NCBI GenBank assembly: GCA_008638375.1
Contig: CM018052.1
Span: 5,988,506 to 6,052,505, forward strand
Reading direction: 5' to 3'
DNA from: Nyssa sinensis
Lineage: Eukaryota > Streptophyta > Magnoliopsida > Cornales > Nyssaceae
Length of the DNA: 64,000 nucleotides
The notes below the pieces were generated by a model. It did no database searches. It was not told the DNA's origin and saw only the letters and a program-made list of their open reading frames with translations. This document shows, one piece after another, positions 11,529-23,205 of the stretch. Both the position numbers and the translations under genes were made by a program. Within the stretch, counting starts at the first letter, position 1. Every line of letters starts with the position of its first letter.

Positions 11529-14500
11529 ACTTTGCATGTTGGAATATTAGGGGTATGAACAGCCCCTCAAAACAACGTGAAGTCCGTATGTTTGCTCATG
11601 ATCATTCTATTTGTTTTCTTGGTTTAGTTGAGACAAAGATTAAGGAAGCCGCCAAGGATATTACTGCTAATTCCCTCATCCCTGGATGGTCTTTTTTGCA
11701 CAATTATTCCCATTCAGCTTCTGGCCGGATTTGGATTGGTTGGAATAATGCTATGCTTCAGATTAACTCCTCGTGTGCTACCAGTCAAGCCATTCATTGT
11801 AACATTACAATCCGTGACACCAAATCCACCATGCTCATTTCAGTTATTTACGGCTCTAACTCCTCTCTCCAAAGAAATGATTTATGGCGAGATATCCATC
11901 ACCAAGCAGCTATCTCCAAGGGTCTCCCTTGGCTTATTTTGGGTGATTTCAATGCTATCTGTTTTCCCTATGATAGAAGAGGTGGTAATGGTGAATGGCC
12001 CCCTGTTATGAATGACTGTAACACTTGTTTTTTGAATGCTGAACTTAAGGATTTGAGATTTTCTGGGCGTTTCTTTACGTGGTCCAACGGTCAAGCTGCC
12101 CCCCACACAATCCACAGGAAGATTGATAGAGCTTTGGTCAATCAGGACTGGCTTTCTGCTCTTCCTTCTGCTGAAGCTGAATTCCTCCCTCCTGGCCTCT
12201 CTGACCATTCCCCTATTATTGTCAGAACTGGCATAGCTTTCAGGAAGTGTAAAATTCCCTTCCAATTTTTCAATTTCTGGGCCGATTATGATGAGTTCCT
12301 TCCTACTGTTGAGCAAGCATGGCACGCTAACTTTCAAGGTACTGCTATGTTTATTTGCTGCCAAAAGCTTAAGAAGGTGAAATATGCTCTTAAGGCTTTC
12401 AATCAGCAAAGATTCAAGAACATCTCCTCCCGTGTTCAAGAAGCCCATAACAAGCTCTATGACATCCAATCTCTCCTTGATACCGATCCTGGGAATGAGA
12501 GTCTCTTTCTGGAGGAAAAGGAAGCTCACCACACTTTTCACTCCCTTCTTAGCAGTGAAGAAAGTCTCGCTAAGCAAAAATCCCGTATTCAATGGCTTTC
12601 GGAAGGGGACCAAAACACCTCCTTTTTCTTCAAATCTGTGAATAACAGGAGGAATCGCAATAAGATCCTTAGTCTCCTTGATGCGAACGGTCGCAGAATT
12701 GATGATATCAAAGAGGTCAAATCCTCCATTGTTGACTTTTACCATGATCTCCTTGGTACTCCTAGTCCCATTCTCTACCCAGGTAAGCAAGCTCTTGCTA
12801 ACTTTATCCCTAAGCGCCTTCATTCTGATTTCTTTAATGTCCTTCAATCCCCTGTCTCTGAGCAAGAAATACATGATGCTCTCTTTAGCCTTCCCCCTAA
12901 CAAAGCCCCTGGGCCCGATGGCTTTAATAGCTTCTTTTTTCAAAAATCCTGGAATATCATTAAGCCTGAAGTTATTGCAGCTATCTCTGAATTTTTTTCC
13001 TCTAAAACCATCCTTAAATAAATGAATGCCACAGCTATTGCCCTTGTCCCCAAAGTCCCTAACCCCTCTTTTGTCCATGATTTTCGGCCTATTTCTTGCT
13101 GTAACACCCTTTACAAAACCATTTCCAAAATTCTGGTCAACCGTCTCAAGAAAGTTCTTCCTAGCCTCATTGATCCTTCTCAATCTGCTTTTATTCAAGG
13201 CGGGAATATCAGTGACAACATCCTTCTAGCCCAAGAGCTTATGCATAATTACCACAAGGACACTGGCTCTCCCCGTTGCACTCTGAAAGTTGATCTTAAG
13301 AAAGCATTTGATTTTGTGCGGTGGGAATTCATTACTGACACCTTGAGCATTATGGGATTTCCCCAGCTTTTTATCGATTGGATTTTTTGCTGCATCTCTA
13401 CTCCTCGTTTCTCAGTTGTCATTAATGGTGAGTTAGAAGGTTATTTTCCCGGGGCTAAGGGATTAAGGCAAGGTGACCCTCTTTCCCCCTATCTCTTTGT
13501 AATTGCAATGGATGTCCTCTCTTTGATTCTCCATCAAAAGTCGGCTGATTCCCTGTTTAAGTACCATTGGAGATGCCATAAGTCCAAGCTTACCCATCTC
13601 TGTTTTGCTGACGACATCATGCTTTTTTGTCATGGGGATCTTGCCTCTGCCTCTATCCTTAAGCAAGGGCTTGACACTTTTGCCTCCTTCTCTGGCCTTC
13701 TGCACAATGCCTCCAAAAGCAACATTTTCCTTTCAGGAGTGGATTCCAACCTCAAGCAGCTCATCGTTGCTCAAGTTGGTTTTCCTGAAGGCTCCCTCCC
13801 TATCTGTTACCTTGGAGTGCCTTTGATTTCTACCAAGCTGAAGGCCTAGGATTGCAAATCTTTAGTGGATCGCATCATTGGTAAGATCACTCACTGGGCC
13901 ACTAAATCTCTTTCCTATGCGGGTCGCGTCCAGTTGATCCGGTCTGTCCTTTTTAGCATTCAAGTTTTCTGGTCTTCTCACTTCATCCTCCCTAAAAAGG
14001 TGGTAAATCAGATAGAGCAAGCCATGAGATCCTTTCTCTGGAGTGGCAACCATCTCATATTTTCTGGTTCCAAAGTTGCTTGGGAGGATGTTTCTTGCCC
14101 TAAAAATGAAGGGGGTCTTGGTATTAAGAGGCTGGTTGATTGGAACCTAGCTGCTTTGGGTAAACTCATTTGGGCTCTCTTTCAATATCCTTCTAAGTCC
14201 CTTTGGGTTCAGTGGATTCGTAGCAACCTTCTTAAAGGCAAAAGCTTTTGGGAAATCAAATGTCCCCAATCTTGCTCGTGGGCTTGGAGGAAATTGATCA
14301 AATTCCGCCCGTTATTCAAACCTCACATCAAAATTGTCATTGGTAATGGGTGTTTTGCCTCTCTCTGGTTTGACTATTGGCTCCCTACTGGCCCCATCTA
14401 TGATAATATGGGAGAAAGAGTTATATATGATTCGGGTCTTGGTAGACAAGCTACAGTGAGTAACATTATTCTTGGACCTCATTGGAACTGGCCCATAGCT

Positions 14501-15208
14501 AATTCTCCCCACCTGCTGGATCTTAAGAATGGTATGCCTCCTAATCTTCTCCCATCTCCCCTCCTTGATGATAAAGCTTTCTGGCTTCCCTCCCCTAATG
14601 GAGTTTTCTCCATCAACTCTGCCTGGGATTCCCTGCGTCGCCGTATCCCCCAGGTAACTTGGCGGAAGCTTGTTTGGTTCCCTAAAGCTATTCCCCGTGC
14701 TGGGTTCATCCTTTGGATGGCCATCCGGCACAGCTTAAGGACCAAGGACTGTCTTTACTTTTCTAATCTGAGTCATGATCCCAAGTGCCTATTCTGTTTA
14801 AGAGAAAATGAAAGCCACAACCACCTCTTCTTTTCTTGTTCCTTCACTTCCAACATATGGTCCCATTTGCTCTCTAAAAGTGGATTTCAAAGCCCAAATG
14901 GGGACTGGCATCAGACTGTTCATTGGGCCACCAATTCTTTCAAAGGCAAGTCCTTTTCCTCCATTTTAGGCTGGCTCACTCTTGCTTGTACAATTTATAA
15001 CATTTGGCGTGAAAGGAATAGCAGATTGTTCACCAAGATCGAGAAAAACTCAAGGGCCATCATAGCTCAAACTCAGGACATGATCCGTGGCAGGCTCACT
15101 TCCTCTAGAGGGATTCAAGACTCTCTCTCTCCAATTGACATCTCCAGTGTTCTTGGTCTCTTCCTTGTAGTATTTTTAATATGTAATATTTTTCAGCATG
15201 GGCCATGA
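11525..15208 (+). pseudogene. LINE ORF2: endonuclease-reverse transcriptase, two nonsense codons
   Basis: One frame of 1228 codons is interrupted only by TAA (13019-13021) and TAG (13847-13849). The N-terminus is an AP-like endonuclease: MNFACWNIRGMN, LVETKIK, LGDFNA and GLSDHSPI. The reverse transcriptase follows: NKAPGPDGF, FRPISCCN, SAFIQGGNISDN, KVDLKKAFD, GLRQGDPLSPYLF and the catalytic FADD (LCFADDIMLF). The C-terminus has a zf-RVT-type zinc finger (CLFCLRENESHNHLFFSC) and the WRERNSRLF motif typical of plant L1. Target-primed reverse transcription is the known role. I see no RNase H. Few lesions suggest a young copy, or one sharing its stops with a source element. Confidence 0.9.
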
Positions 15209-15239
15209 GCTCTAGTTTTCTTGTTCCCTTTTCTTGTCT

Positions 15240-15253
15240 GAGGGTATGCCCTC
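15240..15253 (+). other. LINE 3' UTR hairpin, copy 1
   Basis: GAGGGTATGCCCTC can fold into a 5-bp GAGGG/CCCTC stem with a TATG loop. An identical copy lies 108 bp downstream, and the same motif is present in the 3' ends of the three other LINEs in the window. In several plant and animal LINEs a 3' stem-loop is recognised by the RT; that role is inferred here. Confidence 0.7.
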
Positions 15254-15347
15254 TTGTTTTGTATTTCTGTTTAGTCTTGGTTTTTATTTCTGCTTGGGGT
15301 TGTGAGTTCTTCTGCCTGTAGTAGATCTCCTTCCCTTTAGCTTGTTC

Positions 15348-15361
15348 GAGGGTATGCCCTC
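15348..15361 (+). other. LINE 3' UTR hairpin, copy 2
   Basis: This is the same 14-nt hairpin as at 15240-15253, in a similar context (TGTC/TTCGAGGGTATGCCCTCTTG). It lies about 57 bases before the A-rich end of the element. Confidence 0.7.
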
Positions 15362-15418
15362 TTGATCTTGTATTTATTTTTCTTCTTTTATATATCTTTT
15401 ACTTATCAAAAAAAAAAG

Positions 15419-15465
15419 AGTCCTTAATGGCTGGAAAAAGGTATGTCAGACCTTCACTTAGGAAG
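15419..15465 (+). repeat. Right 47-bp target-site duplication of the LINE
   Basis: Identical to 8530-8576, directly after the LINE A tail. Viral sequence continues in frame after it (KKIMNSTLKQ), showing the reading frame the LINE split. Confidence 0.9.
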
Positions 15466-16660
15466 AAGATAATGAACAGTACACTTAAACAGTTAAAAGA
15501 ATAGCAAATTCTTTGTAATTTAATCAATTATTTCTAAAATGAATAGGTTATTCAGAACCAATTCAACCACCTCTTCTTCTTCTTCTCTTCCTTCTATCCC
15601 AAACATAGTTAACAGTTAAGACTACCAAGTAAACCAAGATAATCAACCACTCAGGAACTGGAACATCCCAAAGGTTCCAGTCAGTCATATCTACTAAGTA
15701 TCTTCTTGCTTAGATTCTCACTCATTTTCTAGTAACCTTAACGTAAAAACAGTAGAGCAAACTTATGCTCTCAACAGAGACCAAGAAAAATTTCAATTAT
15801 TTACCCAATTAACTTTAAGCGATCACACTAAAAAAGGATGTAATTTCCTTCACATAGGTTTAGTCCAAGTAAGCATTGACCTTCTTATCCGATGAGTCTT
15901 AAATGCTTTAGTCCTCTTAGCCCTTAGAGACGCCAAGCATATCAATTTTCCATATAGTCTCTTAGGAGTAATGGAGTCACCTCTACATCAAGGACCAGTC
16001 CATTTTAACTGTTTCCTAGACTTCACAATTAGCCTTCATGACCCACATGTCCTGAAGACCCTTGCACTCCATATCCAAACTTCTAACACCAATATGCTAG
16101 AAGGAACAAGACAATTAGCTTTAGTCTATCGCATTTATTATAAGTGCTTTAAGACCAATTTGAATGCTTTAGCAGTAAACAAAAGTCCTAAAGATAAAAT
16201 TGTTCTTATCCAGTCATATTCTGAAAGCGCCAACATCCAGGTTCCTAAATCCATCCAATGGTCCGAAGTAAACCTTCCCTCTTCATGGATCATTGAAAAT
16301 GAAAACCATCCCATACCTAGAAACATAGAAAACAACGTCAACCTTATTCAGTAGTTCCATGATGGATCTGTTAGGATTAGTTTCGATGAATAGAGATTTA
16401 GGTCTCTAAACTCTAGTACGACTCTAGTCATACCAGATCTAAAATTTGAACACCTTGATCTGAAAAGTTAATACCCAGACAAAGGCGAGATCTAAACATA
16501 GATCTCCAAGGTCTACAGTTAAAATCTCAAATTAACACTCCCTGTTACACATCACAGTCACAAGTCATAGAAAACGACGACGATACAGTCATATCTCCTA
16601 GTCCCACAGACTTTGAGACCTAGGAAACTCACCTTGAACTCAATACACTTAGTAAAGACT
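15427..16660 (+). pseudogene. Endogenous caulimovirid copy B: polyprotein start and movement protein
   Basis: The polyprotein starts at ATG 15427 (MAGKRYVRPSLRK). Reading frames are lost within 30 codons, but the movement protein is clear from about 15830 to 16400. The longest frame (15971-16354) shows GTRQLALVYRIYYK, VPKSIQWSEVNLPSSW and, after a TAG, FHDGSVRISFD, a pattern of caulimovirid 30K-type movement proteins. Such proteins move virus through plasmodesmata. Stops and frameshifts are frequent from 15500 to 15960 and after 16354, so nothing functional remains. The arm C counterpart begins at the equivalent of about 16333. Confidence 0.75.
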
Positions 16661-18560
16661 TCATTATTGACTCAGCTATCTTAAATGCAGATTTCGCCTC
16701 TAAGGCTGATAAGGCCAAAAGAGAGCAATATAGAGCTAGTCACACTCAAGAACAAAATTTACATATTTACACTAAGTGGAGAGAATTCATACACGAACGA
16801 CATGAAAACATCCCATTTTTCAATTATGTAAAAAATCACTATGAACGACACTCCAAGTGTCATACCATCACCAAAGTTAAATGGATTAAGAAAGACGAAA
16901 TCATAATCCAATCTAGTCATCCTCCAGCAAGAACAATCATAGTCCAACACTTAGGTTTAGAAGTAGTTGCTTCACCATTTAAACTACTTCTTGTAGATAA
17001 AACATCTAGGAAGATAGTTGAACAAAACAATTACGCTAACCAATGCCTAATTACAATTGGAACCCAATTAGATAAAATCAAGAAAATAGTCGATAACAAA
17101 CAGTCTACTTCTTCTCAACACTCTTCTTCTATATAGTTAGAAACGCCTTTAATCAAATTACCTGAAGTAAAGCTTTCACAAAAACCTCAATCTAAACCCA
17201 CAACGGCTTTAGCACAAGTTAATAAAATGCTCCAAGATCTAGTTACACCAATTAAGGAAGAACCCTCTAGTTCCTCTAAAAGCATAGTAACTGTCAAAAA
17301 AAGAGACGCAACATCCAGTGTTGACTCATTAACCGATGATGATGATGCTTTACAAACCCAGTATCAGGTATTAGATCAATTACAAGATCAACTCCAAGGT
17401 CTTACAGTTAACAAATTCCATCGACTTCGAGTTAACCCTACCAGCATAACAAATAATAGGTGTAGTCGACCAACTCCTCCTGATCTCTAGTATGAGGAAA
17501 GACTATTCCACAGTCAATTCTCAGTTGCTTTTAACCGCTTCTTTGAATGGAATATAGATGGCTATTCAGAACAAGAAATGTTAAATAAACTTAGTCACAT
17601 GGTTATGGCTGCTAACTTCTACCTTGAGAAGAATAGCAACACTTAAAGTGAAGTAGTAAAACTACTAGTTCTAGGTTTCACAGGCAAGCTTCTTACATGG
17701 TGGGAAAAACATCTCACTAAAGAAACCAGAGAAGCCATAATTCACACAGTTAAACGAGACCTTGAAGGTAACCCAGTCTTTGATGAAACAATAGGTTAAG
17801 GTGTACCCGATGGAATCAATACACTCATTTACACAATTACTAAACATTTCACTGGAACACGTAGTCACATAACCGCAAGGATCCACGATTAGTTAAGTAA
17901 CCTCAGATGTCCAACACTCAGTGATTTCGAATGGTATACAGACGTCTTGTGCTCAAGAGTCATGCTTAGAGATGACAGTGACTCGCCATTCTAAAAAGAA
18001 AAGTTCATTAATGGTCTTCCTAGTCTTTTTGCCCATAAGATTAGAGAAGTCCTTGGTAAAGACACCGGAGTCATAGATTACCCTAGTTTGACATATAGTG
18101 ATATCATTTGCATAGTTAGCAGAGAAGGCATGCGGATGTGCATAGACATGAAAATTAGTAACCCAGCCTCTTGGAACAAGAAAAGGGTCAAGTATGAACT
18201 TGGTAATTTCTGTGACCAATATGGTAACCTTCAATTGCATCGTCTAAACAATGATCCCATAGTCATTACCACAATAGACGCCATAAAAACTGTGACAGTC
18301 ACCACCAAGGTCACTGTCACAGTCACAAACATAGGAAAAACCACTACCAAGGTGAGCATAGTAACAAACAAACATGTAGTTATTACAAAACAAACCATAG
18401 AAAGGAAGCTTCTACTGGAAAAAACACAACCCGCAAAGCAACATCTGCTAATGTTTGCTTTAAATGTGGAAAACTATGTCATTTCTAGTTAGATTGTAAT
18501 GTTAAACAATTAATCAATGCCCTCCAAGGCAACCAAGAAAAAAAAAATGAGTTATTTAGG
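16661..18560 (+). pseudogene. Endogenous caulimovirid copy B: coat-protein region
   Basis: The region starts with KAKREQYRASHTQEQ and KWREFIHERHENIPF, passes an acidic, Ser/Gln-rich linker (about 17220-17490) and reaches the coat core: FNRFFEWNIDGYSEQEML, NFYLEKNSNT and GKLLTWWEKHL. The end should be a basic, His-rich stretch and a zinc knuckle. Here the His-rich part is out of frame and the knuckle (CFKCGKLCHF) is cut by a TAG near 18488. At least seven in-frame stops are seen (for example near 17135, 17490, 17645, 17799 and 17890). The role as coat protein is inferred from position, the knuckle and order relative to protease and RT. Confidence 0.75.
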
Positions 18561-18699
18561 ATTCTAGAACTTAGAAACACAGATAGTGAATTTTTTAGTT
18601 CTTCATCCTACAGTTCAGATGATAGTGAAATTGAAATTAAACAGTTAAACCAGTCAGACAGTCCTCATGTTAAGATAGGATATACTGAATTGCAATCGC

Positions 18700-21138
18700 A
18701 ATTGTTGTAAAACAATTAACGTTTCAAGTAAACAAGAAGAACTTCTACTCGATTTAGTCAATAACGTAGAACATCCTATAGTAAAATCCCAATATTTAAA
18801 CCAATTTAGATCAGCTTTAGTCACAAAAACTATTAAGAAGTCACCAATTATTCCTCTTAGTCCTCCCATCCAAATTAATAATATTTTAAATCAATTTACT
18901 AGTAAATCCATACCAGTTACCACCCAAGATCTATAACAAGAAGTTAACCAAACTAAACAAGAAATTGTAGAGTTAAAACAGCTAGTTCACACCCTTAGCA
19001 AAAACTTAACATTCCTTAGGATCGATCATGAATCCCTCCGTCAGGATGTAAACAACTATCTCCCTCATCCTCTTATACCAATTACTCAAATTACAAATAG
19101 TGAAGTTGGACCAACCAATAACATCACTGTTTCCCAAGAGTTACCCTCTATTGCTCACAATGATCAAACACAGTTCTTGGAAGCAATTACTAAGATTGAT
19201 TTCCAACAGTGGAGATCCCAATCAAGATCATAGTTTGCGAAAAGCTTGAAATAGAGACAATTGCTCTCATCAACTCTGGCACAGATCTTAACTACATTCA
19301 AGAAGGACTCATCCCCACTAAATTCTATGAAAAAACAAGTGAGCGTCTAAAATCTGCTAATGGTAGTTCAATGTAAATTCAGAAAAAAGTATCCAACGCA
19401 CACGTATGTCAGGATAAAGTTTGTTTTAAAACACCTTTTGTTTTAGTTAAAAACATGTTTTGATAGAGTAATCCTAGGAAACTTGTTTATGTGTCTGTTA
19501 TATCCTTTTGTCACCGACAGTGAAGGAATAACAACTAAACCACTTGGACAAATAGTTAAATTTAACTTCATTAGAAATCCACAGTCTAGAGAAATCAATT
19601 CTCTACAGGATCTTTCTATCAGTCGATCAGTCAATATTCTTTCCAAGAAAAAATCCCATGTTAAATTTTTCTTAAAAGAAATCCAGTTCAAAAGAGTAGA
19701 ACAACAATTACTAAACCCAGCAATTCAACCACAAATCAATCAATTTGAGTCGTTACTTAAGCAAGAAGCATGTTTTGAGTTACTAACAACTGTTTGGCAT
19801 AGGAAACATCACATAATTCATCTTCACTATGTCAAAGATTTCAGTGAACATAATATCCTTACCAAAGCCCGACCCATCCAGATAAGTTAAGCTTTAATGG
19901 AATTATGTCAGGTAAAATTTGGGGAATTACTCAAGAAAAAGTTAATCTGACCCTCTAAGTCACCATGGTCATTTTCTGCTTTATACGTCAACAAGAACGC
20001 AGAAATAGAACATGGTGTTCCCCGACTAGTTATTAATTATAAACCATTAAATAAAGTCTTAGAATAGATTAGGTACCATATTCCAAAATAAACAAGACTT
20101 AGTTAACCATTTACACAAAGCAGTTATCTTTAGTAAATTTGATTTGAAAAGTGGATTTTGGCAAATCCAAATTCATGAGTTAGACCGGTACAAAACTGCA
20201 TTCACAACCCTTTTTGGTCATTACGAATGGAACGTGATGTCCTTTGGATTAAAGAATGCTCCTAGTGAATTTCAGAGTGTAATGAATGACATCTTTAATC
20301 CCTTCTTCAGTCATGTTATACTTTACATAGATGATGTTCTCATCCTCTCTAAGTCAATTGATCAACATTGGAAACACTTGTATTCATTTCTTAATGTTAT
20401 CAAACATAATGGTTTAGTCCTTTCGGCATCTAAATTTAAGTTATTGCAAACTTCAGTTAAATTTAAGTTATTCTAAACTTCAGTTAGATTCTTAGGTTTT
20501 GATATTTCTTATGGTCAAATCAAACCTATTCAATGGTCAATCCAGTTCGCTGATAGGTTCCCTGATCCAATCTTATATAAAACTCAGCTACAATGATTTT
20601 TAGGTTCACTCAATTACATCTCAGATTTCTATCTGAATCTACGATCACAATGTAAACTTTATTCGATCGCCTTCGTAGTAATCCATCTCCTTGGACACTT
20701 GCTCATACGCTTGTTGCACAGCAAGTAAAATAATATGTTAAGACTCTTCTTTGTCTTGGCATTCCTTCTCCTTCAGCTTTCAAAATAGTCCAAATAGATG
20801 CTTCTAACACTAGATACGATGGCATTCTTAGTCAAAAATTAAGTCCTGGATCCCCCGAGCAAATAATTTGTTATCACTCTAGAATCTGGAATCCCACTTA
20901 GCTAAATTATAATAATGTTAAAAACAAAATCTTATCACTTGTTTTATGCATCAATAAATTTCAATGTGATTTAATCAATCAACGGTTTTAGTAAAAATTG
21001 ATTGTAAAAGTGCAAAACACATTTTGGAATCTAAACAAATTTTTGCACGATGGCAAGCCATCCTTTTAGTTTTTGATTTTGACATCCAATACATACCCGG
21101 TAAGGATAACAGTCTCCTTGATTTTCTGATACCATGAG
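18700..21138 (+). pseudogene. Endogenous caulimovirid copy B: protease, reverse transcriptase, RNase H
   Basis: A coiled-coil-like spacer (18750-19180) leads to the aspartic protease near 19260-19480. Its active-site motif reads ALINSGTDLNYI, so the catalytic Asp is replaced by Asn. RT runs from about 19740 (NQFESLLKQEACFEL) through KARPIQ, KSGFWQIQIHE, GHYEWNVMSFGLKNAPSEFQ and YIDDVLILSK (near 20325), then FLGFDIS. A local duplication of the KFKLLQTSVKF segment sits near 20430-20480. RNase H follows (20540-21138) and ends at DNSLLDFL. Stops lie near 19886, 19950 and 20067, with frameshifts around 20090. It is plainly dead. Confidence 0.85.
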
Positions 21139-21775
21139 GGGACTAACTGAGCATAAAACAAGTTATTGGGGATGAAATGACAACCAGGGGGAAAATAACT
21201 GGTTGCCCAGATCCATGGGTCTTGGATCTAGGTTTTGTGAGGCTCAATAAAAAAGATATTGACTGAGTATAACTTTCTAAAGTAAGGAGTTATAGGGGTT
21301 TTGACTGTGGGCCGATTGGCTGGGATAATCCATTGATCTTTTGAGGGTTCGAATGGATCAGTAATTGCATATGGACTGGGGGGGATGATTGGCTAGTGCT
21401 GAATTGTAACTGGGGAGACCTGGAAGACTATAGTCGGGATGAAAGGGGCGTCCAAGAACAGAGAACCGAGAGACCGAGGCACGTGGGGTAACTAATGGGG
21501 TTCTCCCAGTGGAAGGAGTTAACAGTTGTATCTACTTATCTTTCCTCGCGCTCATTTCTGGGCTGTAAAAATTCACGAGTAAGAAAATTAGGGAGATTTT
21601 TATCCTCACCAGGTATATACTGGATGCCAAAATAAAAAACGGAGAGGATGGCTTGCCATCGTGCAAAAATTTATTTAGATGCAATGTTTTTGACATCTTT
21701 TTACAAAATGTGTTTTGCACTTTTACAATTAATTTTTACTAAAAACCGTTGATTGAGTAAATCACTTTGAAATTT
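21139..21775 (-). pseudogene. Viral polyprotein C-terminal tail and RNase H end, inverted, left side of centre
   Basis: Read on the minus strand, the RNase H end (ARWQAI-like from about 21665, then a tail at about 21550) continues into a proline-rich extension whose counterpart is well preserved at 22042-22542. Stops break this copy. It lies back to back with the plus-strand RNase H end at 21138, forming the inner inverted repeat. Confidence 0.7.
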
Positions 21776-21986
21776 ATTGTAAAAGTGCAAAACACATTTG
21801 GAAAAAGATATTAAAAACATTGCATCCAAACAAATTTTTGCACGATGGCAAGCCATCCTTTCAGGTTTTGATTTTGACATATTGTAAAAGTGCAAAACAC
21901 ATTTTGTAAAAAGATGTTAAAAACATTGCATCCAAACAAATTTTTGCACGATGGCAAGCCATCCTTTCAGGTTTTGATTTTGACAT
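21776..21986 (+). repeat. Tandem duplication at the centre of the viral palindrome
   Basis: A 105-bp unit (21776-21880) is followed by a 106-bp copy (21881-21986). Both begin ATTGTAAAAGTGCAAAACAC and end GATTTTGACAT, and both hold the end of the RNase H domain. The copies differ by one indel and a few substitutions. The symmetry axis of the large inverted repeat falls in or beside it. Confidence 0.9.
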
Positions 21987-22562
21987 CTAGTACATACCCG
22001 ATGAGGATAACAGTCTCCTTAATTTTCTTACTCGTGAATTTTTGCAGCCCAAAAATGAGCAAGAGGGAAGACAAGCAAATACAATAGTCAACTCCCTCCA
22101 CTGGGAGAACCCCATCAATTACCCCATGTGCCTTGGTCCCTCGGGCCCCACACCTTTTCCACAGTTATCTCCATTAGTACCCCAGATCAATCGGTTCTCT
22201 GTTCGTGGATGCCCCTTTTGTCCCAACTATAGTCTTCCAGGTCTCCCCAGTTTCATTTCAACACTAGCCAGTCTTCCCCCCAGTCCATATGCAATTATTG
22301 ATCCATTCGATCCCTTAAAAGTTGAACGGATTATCCCAACCAATCGGCCCACAGCCAGAACCCCTATAACTGCTTACTTTAAGAAGTCATACTCAGTCAA
22401 TATCTTTTTTATTCAGCCTCCCAAGATCCAAGACCCACGGATCCTGGCTACCAATTATTTTCCCCTTGGTTGGCATTTCATCCCCAACTATTCTTCTAAA
22501 TCAGTTCAATGGTCAAGGCCATCCTTATTCACTCTGGCTTAGTCAGTCCCCTCATGATATCA
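21987..22562 (+). pseudogene. Viral polyprotein C-terminal extension, plus strand
   Basis: After the RNase H end (DNSLLNFLTREFLQP in the local frame) an open stretch of 166 codons (22042-22542) runs to a TAG. It is Pro/Ser/Thr-rich, with CLGPSGPTPFPQLSP, RGCPFCPNYSLPGLP and NYFPLGWHFIPNY. I know no domain for it. Its position suggests the C-terminal tail of the petuvirus-like polyprotein or an overlapping downstream ORF. At 22557 it collides with RNase H sequence running the other way. Confidence 0.6.
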
Positions 22563-23205
22563 GAAAATCAGGGAGACTGTTATCCTCATCGGGTATATAT
22601 TGGATGTCAAAATCAAAAATTGAATGGATGGCTTACGACCATCGTGCAAAAATTTATTTAGAAGCAATGTTTTTAACAACTTTTTCCAAAATGTGTTTTG
22701 CACTATTACAATCAACTTTTACTAAAAACCGTTGATTGAGTAAATAACTTTGAAATTTACTGATGCAATAAACAAGTGATAAAATTTCTTTTTTAATAGT
22801 ACTATAATTTAACTGAGTGGGATTCCAAATTCCAGAGTGATAACAAATTATTTGTTCGGGGGGAATCAAGATTTAATTTTTGACTAAGAATGAGACCGTA
22901 TCCAATGTCGGAAGCATCTGTTTTAACTATTTTGAAAGCTGAAGGAAAAGGAATGCCATGACAAGGTAAAGTCTTCACATAATGTTTTACTTGCTGGATA
23001 ACAAGTGTATGAGCAGGTGTCCAAGGAGATGTATTACTGCTACGGCGATTGAATAAAAGTTTACATTATGATCCCAAATTCAGATAGAAATCTGAGATGT
23101 AATTGAGTGAACCTAAAAATCGTTGTAGCTGAGTTTTATCTAAGATTTGATCAGGGAACCTATCAGCGAACCGGATTGACCGTTGAATAGGTTTGATTTG
23201 ACCAT
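22563..23205 (-). pseudogene. Endogenous caulimovirid copy C: RNase H
   Basis: On the minus strand the sequence reads KPIQR-like, then QRFLGSLNYISDFY-like sequence, then PPEQIICYHSGIWNPTQLNY, STIKKEILSLVYCISKFQ, LNQRFLVKVDCNSAKHIL and the ARW region. These are the connection and RNase H domains of a caulimovirid polymerase. The best open stretch is 22869-22654; it is cut off on both sides by stops or shifts. A LINE fragment separates it from the RT remnant. Confidence 0.8.

Larger units (their letters stand above)
8577..15418 (+). mobile_element. Near-complete L1-type LINE (non-LTR retrotransposon)
   Basis: The 6842-bp insert is flanked by a perfect 47-bp duplication and ends in TTATC plus an A run, the usual 3' end of plant L1 elements. 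It carries a leader (8577-9171), ORF1 (RNA-binding, 9172-11528) and ORF2 (endonuclease, RT, zinc finger, 11525-15208), then a 210-bp 3' UTR with two identical hairpins. ORF1 has several disruptions and ORF2 only two nonsense codons. The leader is odd: a short stretch near 8890-8910 resembles the tail of the neighbouring viral copies. The true 5' end of the LINE may therefore lie between about 8930 and 9171. Confidence 0.9.

Noticed and set aside
11882..13198. 438-codon open frame on the minus strand
   Set aside because: It is the antisense shadow of the LINE endonuclease-RT, which has clear motifs on the plus strand.
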